The position numbers and the translations under genes were made by a program. Positions 50,114 through 62,965 of a stretch of DNA of 64,000 bases are shown piece after piece. Below the pieces are notes generated by a model that was given only the letters and a program-made list of their open reading frames with translations, had not been told where the DNA came from and did not search any database. Source of the DNA: Hydractinia symbiolongicarpus (taxonomy: Eukaryota > Cnidaria > Hydrozoa > Anthoathecata > Hydractiniidae). The stretch lies in assembly GCF_029227915.1 (NCBI RefSeq), contig NC_079888.1, forward strand, positions 12,633,001 through 12,697,000. The letters run 5' to 3'. Positions within the stretch are counted from its first letter, which is position 1, and each line of letters opens with the position of its first letter.

Positions 50114-52149
50114 TTTCGTGTTCTGACTTTAAATTAACTATTTTTTCTGACTATTGTTTATAACCTGCTTTTTAAAAATATTTATACACTAAATGTTGTA
50201 CATTATTTTACAGGAATGTGTAATGTGTCAAACCTTGCTCGACTAAATAAACACTGACACGACAACATATATACAAACTGAAAGCTGCCCTAATTAAAAG
50301 CCATACATCACACTTACGTCTTTGACGTAGCTTATAAGTTGTTTCTTAGTAAAAACTTACACGTTCTTATTAAAACTGGTTAAATTATTTACCCTAATTC
50401 CTCGGTTGAGCACTATACTGGGGCCATTATTAGAGGTAAATAGTGTATTGAGCCTTATAATCGCCTCATTCAGGGAAAAGAAAGTTATTCAAATATTTTG
50501 ACAATGATTTTAACAATGATAAAACAAACCATAGAGATATTTTAATGATATTTCTATGATAAAACTAAAAATGCACTTCGGTTAGTTTAAAAAACATTTT
50601 ACTGAATACAAAGTTCTGCAGTGTTTTTTACTCCTGAAATTCTCCTGTCAATTAAATGAAGAATTTCATTCACTTCAGAATTTCCATATATGTTTACTTT
50701 GCGTGCCCCTGTTTAAAACTATTGGGTCCAGGGTTTTTTAACATACTACTCCCCCTCCCTCCTTTCACAACTTTTGATAGGCTTTTTCTTTAAATTCAAT
50801 CAAACTTGGCACACTTATACTACGTCACGACAGGAACGAATTTCTGACGTTATTTAACATATTTTGCATAATTCGCGTAAAAAAGGATAATATTTCATCC
50901 TTACCCTTATAAAGGGATTTCAAAGAAATTTAAAGGGTAGTTTTACATATTGATCATACAGCATAGCAAAAAAGAGTTATAAAAAAAACCCGGCAGGGGG
51001 TTCGGCATCCGTCCCCATCCCCTGGACCAAGTAGGGTTACAGCCTGAGATTTAAGTAAACACACTTGCAATTTTAGAGAAAACATAGGTTCTTTGTTTGG
51101 GCTAATGAAAACAAGTCTAAGAAGAAAGTTTGTGATACATTCGCACAAAAAAATTTCTTTGATCTACGTACAGCATACGCACTCACATGAGAACAGGCCT
51201 GAAGAAAAAATTTTGAAAGCTGGGGGGTAAAACAGTACATAAGTATTTAGTATATAAGGATACCCCAGTATGGTTGGTGCTGAGGAAGAAGAAAATATTG
51301 TCAATTTTACTCCAAATTCTATAATTTCGCTTTCAGGTTTCAGGTACAAAGGTACAAAAATTATACTGGTAACGTCTTTTTGATGGATGATCTCAAGGAG
51401 CATAGCTCATTTTCACGTTTGCGCAGCATGTTTTGCGCTTTGACACAGAGGCGCGTAAAAAGGTTTTCTTGTCTCGCACCAAAAAAGTAGGTTGGAGGGA
51501 GTATTATGATCTTGTGATTTACAAATAAAAATAGGCAGGAGCAATAGCTTGTGTGCAGGTCAGAAGTATTAAATACTTCAGGTCAAATTCTTTTATATTT
51601 TATTTTTATGGTTATTTATTTGTAACAGCTTAGAGTACTGCCGAAGATAGATATTTTCAAGTTACGTCGGCGGATCGTTCTTAATGCGTTAAATTTAATA
51701 TATGATTTTCAAGTTACTTTTAAAAGTGACATCATAAAAATTTTAATGGTTCTAGAAGGTTCGAATATTTGGAGGGCAAAATCAAAATCAAATCAATCTC
51801 CCATTTATATATTTTTAGCATAAAAAGAAGAAAAACTAGTTGGACAAGTTGATGGAAAAAATCTGGTCTACTTGAAACGTTAAACACATTATTATATAAC
51901 TAACATAACTTTTGGATGAGGTTTAATGTTAATGTTGCTTTCAAATTTCGGTTTTTAAAGGAGTTGAATTTTATGCTGCTTGCATAAAAAAGGCGTATAA
52001 ATGAATTTCTTTTCTAAATTCCCTACCTGGAAAACGCCCAAAATAAATTGTTTATTTTGAAACGATGTCCCGGAGCAAAACTATTTCTAGGTCCCTGAGT
52101 TTAAGCAATATAAATATGCGACACATTTTCTGGTTTTCTACGGAATAAT
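50114..52149. other. 5' flank of SET/recombinase gene and intergenic DNA
   Basis: No gene is recognised. Open frames at 50954 and 51164 lack support. No terminal inverted or long direct repeat matching the other side of the recombinase gene was noticed. Confidence 0.4.
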
Positions 52150-54660
52150 AATCAAGCTAAGCTATCAAGATGGCGGAGAGCGCGGGCGTGTTGTTGTTAT
52201 ACTTGTTTGTACTTGGCTTATATGTTTTTAATTATGAAAAGCAACGTTTTACTACATCGAATCGTATTAACAAAACTTGCAGTGATAGAGAATCGTTCGA
52301 AAAAGATGATTTATCTACTCGACGTAGAAATATAACAAATCAATATTCGAAATCTGTTACTGCTTTCATATTAATCTGGCCCTAATTTTACATGTATCGC
52401 GGACTCTGTTAAATCTAAAGGTTTTACTGTGCTCCATCAAAATATTAAAGGGTTATGTGGGAAGAAAGATCTCCTTGAAGATATTTTATTTGAAAATAAA
52501 AAAATCGACATTCTCTCCTCGAGTGAAACATTTGTTGCTAACGACGAGTTGTTTGACACAGAAATCCGAGGGTTCGACTTCGTGCATAAGAGTCGTACAA
52601 CTGGAATGGAAGAAAGAGTGGGTGCATATATCAAGCAAGGTGTTCCATATGTGAGAAGAAGAGAAAAAAGGATATTGAAATTTTATGGCTCTTAGGAGAT
52701 ATAAATTGTTTTTCTTATAAGAATCGATCACAAAGAGATAAAAGATATATTCACTACCTTTGGTTTCAAACAATTAATTACACAACCAACGAAAATAACC
52801 GAAAATAGTGCAACTTTAACAGACGTTGTACTATCAAATTCTCCAAACACCATTTCACATGGTAAAACGCTTTCATCCAGTCTAAGCGATCACGACACGG
52901 TTGACTGTATCAGAAAGAAATTTTTTACAAAATTCGCTTCAAAGAAATTAACGAGTCGAAATTACAAACATTATAATTCAGAAACAGTCTAGATGAGTTA
53001 GGGACAATACAACACGCAATTTATTACGAAAAACAAGAAAGTCAGGTTAAGATTGCGACGTCGGTCTATTAACGGAAGAAAAACTACGTAAATATTCTGA
53101 TCAAAAAAGCCGAGATAGAATACTGTAAAAATCAACTCCAAGACAATATTTCAAGTTTGAAACTTTCTGGAAATGCTTGAAAAATCTCTTTCCTGCGAAG
53201 GCAAAAAGGACTATATCAAACGCTAAACGGAACCGAGACCGCAAATAAAAAGAAATTGCAAATGGGTTCTGCTTGTTTTTCCACAGATAATCGAGAAATG
53301 TATTCATCAACAACTTTCAAAATACATGGAATCAAATAATCTTTTGTCATGAAAGCAATTTTGGGTTCCGTAAGCATAGATCAACTGAAACGGCTGCAAC
53401 TTTGTTCTTGGATGACATTCACAAAGCAATGAATAAATCACAACTAACTGGCGCCATTTTTTATCGATCTTAGCATGGCTTTCGATACAATAATTCATAG
53501 CGCCATTCTAAATAAACTACCGAATTATGGCATTCTCGATCATAAAAAACAATCTTTTACAGATTACTTAACCGTTTAACCGTTGGCAGCACGTTTCCTA
53601 CAACATCACCCTATCTTCGAGTCAACCCGTATTTTATGGTGTCCCTCAAGGATTAATACTGGATCCGCTGCTTTTTTTACTCTATTTTAACGAGACTGAA
53701 AAGCAACTCGAGAACTGCGAAATTATGATGTATGCCACGGTCATTAACTTTCATCACAACAATATATTTTCAATCGAACATGCACTCACCAAAGACTTAA
53801 AGAATTTATCTGACTGGTTAGAAGAAAATGAACTCATCTTGAACCTTAAACAAGAAAAAAACAGAGGTCATACTTTTTGGGACACAATCACGACTTACAA
53901 GACAAAACCAAAACATCAGCATTATGTATCGCTCAGATAAAATTAACAATACAGAAAGATACCAGTATCTAGGAGTCAACCTGGATCCACCACTGACTAT
54001 GGTTGATCATTTCAACTCTGTATACAGGAGGGTATCTGGGAGACTTCGAATGTTACGTAAAATTAGATCTCATCTATCAGCTACCGCAGCACTGCGTATC
54101 TATCAGGCTATGATCGTACCGAACGCAACATATTGTTCACTTACAAATTACTTCCACCAGCCATACAGAATGCATATGCTCGAGTTACTAGATAGCACAT
54201 AGTATCATCCGACACGACACTCACATACAACAATTCATAATTATCAGATGCGAAAGCTCTTTACCACCGTGCATGAATGTTTAATAGGCGACGTTCCTAT
54301 GTTTGAAGAGTATTTTAAGGTGATATGTCACAACATCGGGACAAGGAACAATCACCACCTTCTTCGTGACCCAATAGTTAAGCTTGAATCGACAAAAATC
54401 AATGCTGCACTAAACTATAATAAACTTCAACTTGATATACGTTCAGAAATTGACACAAAGGACTACTGCCAAGTTAAAGTTTTATTCTGTATGAATTAAA
54501 ATTTGAGTTTTTTGGAATGTTTATATACCTATCAGTTGAGTATGTCATTTGTGCTATGTGCTTTCTCTTTTTTCTGTGGTCCTCTTTTTTGTTTGTGATT
54601 TCTAATATTTTAATTGTGTTTATAATGTACATATAATAAAGAATGTTTTTAACTTTTCAT
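52150..54660 (+). mobile_element. Decayed CR1/L2-type LINE
   Basis: A start in good context (AAGATGGCGGAGAGC, 52170) opens a short N-terminal frame. Endonuclease remnants follow: LHQNIKGLCGKKDLLEDIL (52432) and NKKIDILSSSETFVANDE. RT remnants are FGFRKHRSTETAATLFLDDI (53360), FIDLSMAFDTIIHSAILNK, FYGVPQGLILDPLLFLLYFN (53636) and the C-terminal RVSGRLRMLRKIRSHLSATA (54030). The catalytic FADD box is degraded (MYATVINF). It ends near AATAAAGAATG (54636). Frameshifts and stops make it inactive. The RT order and the C-terminal block resemble CR1/L2-group LINEs. Confidence 0.82.
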
Positions 54661-57600
54661 ATTTATTAACGAACAGGACTTTATAGAAAGAACAGTTTAT
54701 TTTTAACTGATATTTAGAACCTGTAAAATATTATTGAAATAAATTAAATAAATTAAAAACCTTAGAAAACAGTATATTATTTCATTTTAACCCAATTTTT
54801 TGACCTGCGTAAGTATTTGAGGGTAGCATAACGTGCATGCTATCCATAAAATCTGACAGAGTTATACCTCGGCACATTTGACGTCAGCATTCTTTGTGTG
54901 TCGTCTTGAGAAATTTTTAGGTCAGGTAAAATATTATTACCTATCAAAACGGTGTTAGAGACCGTTCTGTATAATACTTGGCTATTTTGCTATAATTTTC
55001 TGTTGGTAATATACAATAGTGTATAACATCATCTATTTTTACACATAGTGAATCCTGATAAATATTATATCTCGCATTAGAAGCGTAAAAACCAGGGAAG
55101 ACAGAATTCGCAATCGAGAAAGCATTTTAGATATCAAAATTTAAATTTGCCGCAGGCACATTATGACCCCCGCCCATGATAGAGTTAATAAAGAATAAAA
55201 GTTAGAATAAATAAAGTTTTAAATTTTTCAAATATCTTTGTTGCTTTATCCAACTTTAAAACGCTCTAAAAAAAGAGGACAGCCTCAGAGAGCACTTTTT
55301 TCCTGCTATTTTATCATTTAAGGCTGGTTATTACTTACAAGTCGTTTCATTCTTAAAAAAATTTGGACCCCCGCGTTGCTTGAAAGATGCTGATAAAAAA
55401 ATATTCATTTCAGTGCATTAAAAAACCCTTTTTCTCTCACTCGAGCAATGTAAGACAGCTTAAACTTTCCCCAACAATATTCTTCCGTTGGCCATTAAAA
55501 GGCTACCACCTTATATTTTGCGCAAAAAAACTGAAGATTTAATTATCGATGTTCGGATGTAAAACTATGGAGGTGTGGAGAAAGAGGAGAGCAATTAATT
55601 AAAAAAAGAAAAGGAAACATTGTTGTAGTGCAGCCTTGAAGGAAAAGTTGTGAAATAAGTTAAGTTTTTAACATTTTTGATCTAAACAGAGCGCTTATGT
55701 GATAAAAGCGCTTAATCAACGCATCTTAGTAACAAAAAAAGAACGAATAAGAAATATTTTTCAGTAGCACCTCCCTAATGCAAGAATTTGTCTGTCGTAT
55801 TTTAAATGTGACGCATTGTAAAAAAATCCTTGTTTTAGTTAAGTTTAAATCCCTAACGTTCTTAATACTTTTATATTTGACACGTTGTAACAATTTGTGT
55901 AGAAACTCGGTATATATGCAATCCTGTTAGAAAGGAATATTTAAACGATTTATCAGTTTGATCAACGTGTGCAACGCAACATAAGATAAAAAACACCTAC
56001 AAAAAATTTAAATAATTATGTTTATTTGTTGAAGAAAGCTGTTATATTGTGGCGACCTTATTATATTAAAATCCAATCATACAAAAAATATGCAATATCA
56101 AGCGTGTTCATAATTAGCTGTAGTTTATCGATTATGGTTATGTTGTTTAAATAATATAATGGCAAGCGATATTTCGTATATGTGTGCATGTAAGCGTCAG
56201 GAAGTGTGTACCGGAATTCATTTTGTATTCATTGTATATCATCATCAGCATGCGGTCGTTGCTATCAAGAATATTTTTCATCTGTAATCTACAGGAAAGT
56301 AACAAAGTTAAAATTTATCAAACAAATGTTTTATATCTTTGTGATCATCGAAAAATTTATTCATATACTTTAAAAAGACAATCCAAATTATTGCATTACG
56401 ATAAGTAATTTTACCTATATAACACGCCAAATATTTCAAAGCTGAGAAAAATGATAAATAAGCTTAACAATCTGATTAGTAGAGTTGAAAAATGTATATG
56501 TACATACTTTGGAACAATTGACTTCCCCACAAATGCCACATAATCAAACTGTCATTAATCCTGTTGCCATTTTCTTGCTCCTGGTACACTTTATTTACTT
56601 TATCTAAATGACAGAACTAAACTTAAAAAACGCATTGTAATAGGAAATCCATTTACAGTGATAAATATTTCGAATTTAAAATTCTATGGATTGTGTTGTC
56701 AGGAGTTTCATATTTGAGACAACTATCTGGTTTTTTGAGAAAGCTTCAAAACCTATTGCATTGTGGAGTGTTTACAAGGTTCGTTAAAATGCACTGAATG
56801 CATTGATAAACTTTCTACCAGCATTTTTTTCCTTAATACTTTTAACCGAAATGAAAAATAAAATAATGAAAAATGATTTGTAAAAAAAAAATATACAGAA
56901 TACATAATCAAGAATTTCATTTTTAGAAAAATAATTTCTTGAATCGAACTTTACAAAAGACTTAGTATAGACTCAGTATAGACCACACACTCAATTATTA
57001 ATAACAAACCTGCAACTTAAATTCTTACAGCCTAATTGGTCAAGGAAAGCAAGCAGAATTCTGTTATATCATATCTGTTAATATGATATGCACTCACAAT
57101 TGCTCTCCACATTGGAATGTGGATATAGAGGATGTACACCAACCACAATCTAGGAAATTAAGATCTTAAAATAATTGGGTAATTGGGACTCTGCTGCTTA
57201 TATGGTGGCATAATGTATATATACATCTTTCATGTCTTATATTCCTTTACTGCAGCTAGATACCATATTAAGACAAACTTATTATTAATTTGAATGTTTG
57301 TTGCAAAAAATATAAAAACAATCAGACATACATGGAATATGTGGTACAAACAGTATTTTGCCGTGTAAACCCATTTACGTCATTGAAAACATTTCGTTGC
57401 ATCAAATTATTTATATAACTTTCATTCATTATTTTTTATTTTACGTGTAAACTACACAAACAGACAATCTTCTGTACAACAATAGCTACCCATTATACAG
57501 AATTTATCACAATGACCGCAATCCGGGTAATTCTCACTTGACGCATCAGCTGGTTTTCTTAAGAATTATGCCCAAATACGTTTACAACAAGTATATATCT

Positions 57601-57741
57601 TTTAGAAACCAAAAAAAAGCCAGCGTGTTGTCACTCTATGGCAAACAAAAATAATAAAGAGAAAAAGAAACATCTAATCAGTTACACATAAAAGATAAAT
57701 GTAATATATATAGCTAGCTACATATAGCTATAAAACTTAGC
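54661..57741. other. Intergenic, no gene or element recognised
   Basis: AT-rich DNA without a supported coding segment. GAGCGCTTATGTGATAAAAGCGCTTAA near 55690 is a small inverted motif. Confidence 0.4.
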
Positions 57742-57745
57742 CTAA

Positions 57746-58076
57746 GGGGCCTTCGAAAAAAATTTTCGGGCCTTGTTAGCAGGATATCGCCGCTAAGATT
57801 CAGAGACCCTTCCCCTCTTTTAGTGGATTTCCGTCTGTGAAATACACACATTCGGATAAATTCTTGGAAGGCTCAGGGGCGTGTTTTGTAGATAAAAGTT
57901 ATCGGAATTGATGAAAATAGGAATTATGCTCACGAACAACGAAGAATGTTCAGGCCACGAACAAATTTTTAAAATTTCTCAATCCTTAGCGGATTTCTTT
58001 TTCAAGCTTCAGACTCCCTCCCCTCTTAGCGGTGATATCCCGCTAAGGGGGCCCGAAAAAAAATTTCGAAGGCCCC
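57746..58076. mobile_element. PIF/Harbinger-type MITE with TAA target duplication
   Basis: TAA (57743-57745) precedes GGGGCCTTCGAAAAAAATTT. The right end GGGCCCGAAAAAAAATTTCG then AAGGCCCC is followed by TAA (58077-58079). Inverted ends of about 28 bases and TAA duplication are typical of PIF/Harbinger non-autonomous copies. No transposase is present. Confidence 0.78.
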
Positions 58077-58251
58077 TAAGTATGGTAGCTTTGCACTTTA
58101 AAATTAAGAGATTATATATAGCTATGTTGAGAGGCCATGTTCATTTTTTCAACAATTATTTCCTCATGCAACTTATTATGTATATACTATTTCTAGTTTT
58201 CAAGGATGTTGTATAATAGAAAATCACAACTTTGAACTTTCATCTTTACGA

Positions 58252-58312
58252 TAGCTAGCTAGCTATACATAAACTGCTAACATAGATAACTAGCTAGCTA
58301 GCTAACTAGTTG
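58252..58312. repeat. AGCT-rich tract
   Basis: Runs of AGCTAGCTAGC with short breaks. Similar tracts recur at about 62455-62560 and 62697. Confidence 0.5.
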
Positions 58313-58524
58313 AATATCAAAATAAAAGTCTATGATATTGTACATATTCTTAGCATGTTAACAAAAAGATTAATAAAGAAGCAAAAATATAATCAACACA
58401 GAACAAGAAACAATCCTACACCTCTGTAAACTTTCACTAACCAATATTCACTGTTTGTAATAATAACCTCGATATCCTCCGTTTGTTATTTTTGTCTTGA
58501 TTGCTTTGTACCACGGGAGCACTA

Positions 58525-58752
58525 AATATGAACATCGGGAGCACTGCTCCCGATATGCAAAATCGACAATTTGCATTTCGGGAGCATTGCTCCCTGGATG
58601 CAAAATGAAATTTGAATTTCGGGAGCAAAATTGTTACAGGGAGCAGGCAATTTGAATTTCGGGAGCAATGCTCCCTGGATTCAAAACTAAATTTGAATCC
58701 AGGGAGCAAAATTGTTACATAGGGAGCAAATAATTTGAAAATCAGGAGCATG
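58525..58752. repeat. GGGAGCA palindromic repeat cluster
   Basis: At least six units of AATTTGAATTTCGGGAGCA and its reverse complement (TGCTCCCGATATGCAAA, TGCTCCCTGGATTC) in alternating orientation. A TATC array follows directly. The open frame on the - strand here is a product of the repeat. Confidence 0.8.
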
Positions 58753-58758
58753 AATATT

Positions 58759-58759
<1 letters not shown>

Positions 58760-58854
<95 letters not shown>
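58760..58854 (+). repeat. (TATC)n microsatellite, about 24 units
   Basis: Pure TATC array at the end of the GGGAGCA cluster. Confidence 0.95.
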
Positions 58855-59158
58855 AAAAAGATTTTTTTGATTATCTTGTCTTTTTAAAAGTTTCCTTTCT
58901 TGACAAAATTCGCCGCCGTACAGCTTTGTACATATTCGCTCTCACAGCAAAAAAGCCCAACTTCGTACAGTAAATGACATCGTACGGAACATCTGAACAC
59001 CACACACGGCTGATTTTTATTATGACGTAATAATTACCCAATTGTATTGCCTTGAGTCCGTGTTTACAACATGTTATAGGCATTTGTTACCATATTTGGT
59101 TAGTTTATTTATAACTTTTAGTATATAAACTTGTATTTTTAATAAAATGTTACATTTA

Positions 59159-59190
59159 CTGATGATGGCCGCGGAAACGGCCGAAAGGTC
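59159..59190 (+). ncRNA. Hammerhead-ribozyme-like core
   Basis: CTGATGA (59159-59165), a stem-loop (GGCCG CGGAAA CGGCC) and then GAAA (59183-59186) give the conserved hammerhead core around stem II. AAATG-TTA-CATTT just upstream could be stem I. A convincing stem III and cleavage site were not found, so it may be a relic or a simple hairpin. Hammerheads occur in Penelope-like elements and other retroelements. Confidence 0.35.
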
Positions 59191-59881
59191 AAATAAAAGA
59201 TGCAAAAATAATTTAAAACGACTTTGAAGCAAATACTCTGAGACAGTGAAATTTAAGCTATTCTTTACTTTATCTTTATTCTTTATTTCTTTCGTCGTTT
59301 TATGTTACTTTGTAAGATGAACTGGACAGTACCTTGACACCGTCTCACATGATTTATGGTCGTGACATTTCGAAAGCTGAAAGAGTCATTAAAACAACTG
59401 TTGACATGCGTACGTTATCAACTGATGATTGTTTAAATCATGGAGGTATATAAAAACAGGAGATACAACTCGCGAATCGTCTATTTAAATTATTATTAAA
59501 TTTCTATAGAAAGCGGTGTCCTTTAAGCTATGCGAGATGCAAAATTCACTTGATATACACAGATTTGCGGCACATTTGTGTTTGCTTAATTTTTTAAAGG
59601 CCAGTCTAATACATATTTCCTGAAGGCTGAGGTCTAAGTGGCTTTTGGATTTTTGTAGCCAATCATCTTTTAGAGGATATGCAAACATTAAAAGCACGAG
59701 AAAACTTCTGTATTCTTGAGAGAAAGTGGAAAAACATTTAAAATATGTGTTGCAACAATTGATGTTTATACAGTTTATAGGCTTTTGTTTCTGAAGCGCG
59801 GGCAAAACCCATTATGAATGTTTTGATTTGCTGAATGATTCTTTTGTTTCATTTTTGTACGCTAAAGTTTTGTTTATTTAA

Positions 59882-60135
59882 GGCGGCGTTTCCATGAAGG
59901 TTTCACTTCGCCCGAAGTCAAATTCAGTACTTCTATGCGCTATGAAAACACTGGTACTGTTTACATAAACAAAGCGAAGTGAGTTTCACTTCGATCTGAT
60001 TTTTTCTTCGCTCGACAATTCATCGTGTAAACAGACCGTTGTGAAAAAAAGTTGATGCACATGTTCAAATAAGCATTTAGCGGAAATTAAATGTCAAAAA
60101 ATCTTTTTAGCAAAATACGGCCCTTCAACGCCGCC
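59882..60135. mobile_element. TAA-flanked MITE (PIF/Harbinger-like)
   Basis: TAA|GGCGGCGTTT at the left and AACGCCGCC|TAA at the right. It is 254 bp with short terminal inverted repeats and internal CGAAGTGA/TTTCACTTCG mirror motifs. Confidence 0.7.
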
Positions 60136-61417
60136 TAAGGTCTTTTATCGTAAGAAAAAAAGCATAAATTTTGGAAATCATCTAAAATTAACGTGTATTA
60201 GTTACGTAGAAAAGTAAGATGACAAATGTGAAATGTTAAATGTGAACATAGAGTGAAGTTTTTATAGAATGATGTACTCCAGTAAAAAAAATTGTTATTT
60301 TGATAAGGCAGTACATAAGTGTATCAAAATTAACTTTTTACAGTCGTTAAAAATCTTCATTTATACCTTTACCGCGTCTGGAAACAACTTTATTTCAAAT
60401 AATTTTCAAGGTCGCGTAAAGCTGAGAGGAGTAGGTCCCAATAAATAAGCATACGTCACATCCTGCAGAAAGTCCGTAAGCGCAGCAGCTCGCGTTCTCT
60501 CATCGCTCATCACTTATATGGTTTATCGCCCAAAGTTCATTGCCCAACACTTATCGCCGATGTGTTGCCACTGGTTGTTTATTTTTTCATCTCCTTGTCG
60601 AGTTTTTGACATAATAAGAAATTGTTCTGCAAGTAAAGCAAACCCGGTTGCTTGCAAAACAACAAGAAAATTGCTTCGAGCGATATTTTTTTAAGGTTTT
60701 AAGAATTAAAAGAAAACAAAAACAAAAAAAAAGACGATTTTAAATACGGGAAATTTTCAAGCATAGGAAAAACAAAGATGCTTATAATCAAATTCTGGCG
60801 GAGTTACGTGTGACGCAGTTCAGCAATATCTTTCCTCCGCATGCAAACAAATTTTATGTAATGTTGAAATATCCTCCGTGATGGAGAACCATTGAAATGC
60901 GTTATCGAAAGATCGAATAATGTTCGTGTCGTGATAAATTGGTAAAACGGTGGTATTAATATTGTATGAAATAAAAATCACTCTTAGCGCCTTTTTTTAT
61001 GAGACCGGGAAACTCGGTCTACCAAGATATCCCGCATGACCGAGATCTCGGATTTTTGCGAAAGAACGCTGAAAATTGAAATCGTCTCTATATAGTGCAT
61101 ATTCATCTCGCCCCGGTTACAACGAGAAACTCGGTCAACCGAGATCCCGGCTTACTTGCCGGGATCCGGTCAAACGGGATGGATATTGGTCCATGTAAGA
61201 CAGAAAAACCTGGTGGCAAAGTGCGGAAAAAGTTTATGTAACCTTAGAGGAGCAAATAAATATCTATCACTATTACTGCATATCGGTATCCGGAGAATTG
61301 CTCCCCGGAGAATTGCCCCCAGGGAATTGCCCCCCCCCCCCCCGAAAAATTACCCCCTGGAGAATTTCCGTCAGAAAGTTTACCATATTAGACAACCCTA
61401 ATCCATCTATATATTAA
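60136..61417. other. Intergenic with hairpin-rich repeat
   Basis: AAACTCGGTCTACCAAGATA and AAACTCGGTCAACCGAGATC form a direct repeat about 120 bases apart (around 61010-61190). GATCCCGGC-TTACTT-GCCGGGATC (61143-61166) is a perfect hairpin. A run of 14 C lies at about 61330. No gene is seen. Confidence 0.5.
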
Positions 61418-61780
61418 CTAGTCGATAAAGCCCGTTGAAAAATCCACTTGTGCAGACTAAAAATGAAAAAGAAGCATCATTTAAATTTTGACGACGTCAG
61501 CAACCCATCCATAAAAAAAATAATTTGGAACCTTGTTTTCACGTTGCCTCTATTGGTAGACCTTAAAATGCTGATCAAGAAAATGTATATATTTGACAAA
61601 CGGTTGCAGAGATATTAGGTTTGAAGGTTTTTGGATGACGTCATTAACCCATCTATTCCGAAACCGATTTGGGGACCTAGGTTTGGGAATATTACCCAAA
61701 TTGGTCCTAGGTGGTCCCTAGTTACCCACGCAGTGAAAAATCATTGACGTCACTACTTCGTTTCCAAGTTATTTGGCCTC
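61418..61780 (-). mobile_element. Helitron-like element, copy 4 (reverse orientation)
   Basis: Read on the - strand, it ends GTGGATTTTTCAACGGGCTT then TATCGACTAG|T, matching the ends of copies 1 and 2. Internal sequence (AACCCATC, TGACGTCAATGATTTTTCAC in reverse) also matches. The 5' end is lost. Confidence 0.65.
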
Positions 61781-61905
61781 CGTGTGTCTGTGACAGGCAA
61801 AGTTGATATCGTCATTTTACTTTGATGTTGCCGAAATTCTCTTTGAAATCGCCGAAAAAATTATGTCCATTTTGCTAGCGGGTTTACTTTGGTTACATCA
61901 CGTGA
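61781..61905 (+). mobile_element. Helitron-like fragment, copy 5
   Basis: GTGTGTCTGTGACAGGCAAA and following bases match the 5' part of copy 2, in + orientation, head to head with copy 4. Confidence 0.5.
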
Positions 61906-62770
61906 TGAAAACTACTCAATTTGATTTGCTGAATTAAATGTAACGGCTAACTTTCAAAAAATGGTGTCCTCTCGCCACCAAAAAAACCCACAACGATCTT
62001 GAAAAAAGTAAAATAAGTGGTTCAAAAAGCATATTTAAAAAGAAAGTCCAAGTGAAGAAGTAGAAAAGTGAAGTGAGAAGTGGAGCTAGATGTAAAGTAA
62101 AGTTAGAAGTAGAAAACAAAGGCTAGAGTTTAAAGCGGATTTGAAATCACAAATAGTAAGAACTTTGATATTTTTAGACGTGGAGCAAGCAGACTCGCGT
62201 TTCCCAGAAAAAGCCACAGTTTTATATTTTACCGTGTATGTAGCCATATTTGTCTACGTTTTGTTGCATAATTCATGTGCCCCGACGCGTAACTAATGTA
62301 TTGTCCTAAAATTCAAAATGCTATATAAAATGCTACATATTTTAGTCAGCCAACAGGGCTGACTAAGAAACGGGAAACTTTGGTTTGTTGAACTGTAATG
62401 TTATTAATTTTACATTACTATTGCTTCTCTTTATATGTGTTTTACTAAGCATAAATAGCTAGCTTTAGTTTTAGCTAAGTGTTCCCAGTTTAAGTATATT
62501 TAACTGGGTTTAGTTTAAGTATATTTAACTAGCTACTATTAGCTAGCTAATGTTACCTTCCAAGTCCAGCTCCCCATCCCATGGCTAGCTTTAACCTAAT
62601 GACTTCTGTTGTTATTCCTCTTTTTTAATTATCTATAGGTAACTATTATAATTTCCAAATCTCTCTTTTTTTATGAGCACGAATTATGATGTAACAAGTT
62701 AGCTAGCTACCTACAAAATCTTTCAAAGACTTGAACTTTTTCAGGATAGTAGGAAGTACTTTTAGGAACT
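61906..62770. other. Intergenic, no gene seen
   Basis: Contains AGCTAGCTA-type tracts and TTTAAGTATATTTAACT repeated at about 62490-62530. No coding signal. Confidence 0.4.
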
Positions 62771-62920
62771 GTATATTCGTACGCACTTTAATATGACGTA
62801 AAGTGCGTACGTAGAAAAAAGGAAAAAAGAATTCTAACCCTAACCCTAACGCACTTTACGTACGAATATCGGATGAACATATACGTACGCAAATGTGGGC
62901 AAAAGTGCGTACGAATATAC
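62771..62920. mobile_element. MITE with interstitial telomere-type repeats
   Basis: The ends GTATATTCGTACGCACTTT (62771-62789) and AAAGTGCGTACGAATATAC (62902-62920) are perfect inverted copies, flanked by ACT on both sides. CGTACG motifs recur inside. CTAACCCTAACCCTAAC, nearly three units of the animal telomere repeat, lies at about 62835-62851. Confidence 0.8.
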
Positions 62921-62965
62921 ACTACGGTATTTTTATGCCCATAGAGTATATACATGAATTCCGTT

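Noticed and set aside
57908-58216. + strand frame of 102 residues
   Set aside because: It lies across the right end of a PIF/Harbinger-type MITE; no domain.
58437-58751. - strand frame of 104 residues with repeated SREHCSRN units
   Set aside because: It is produced by the GGGAGCA repeat cluster.
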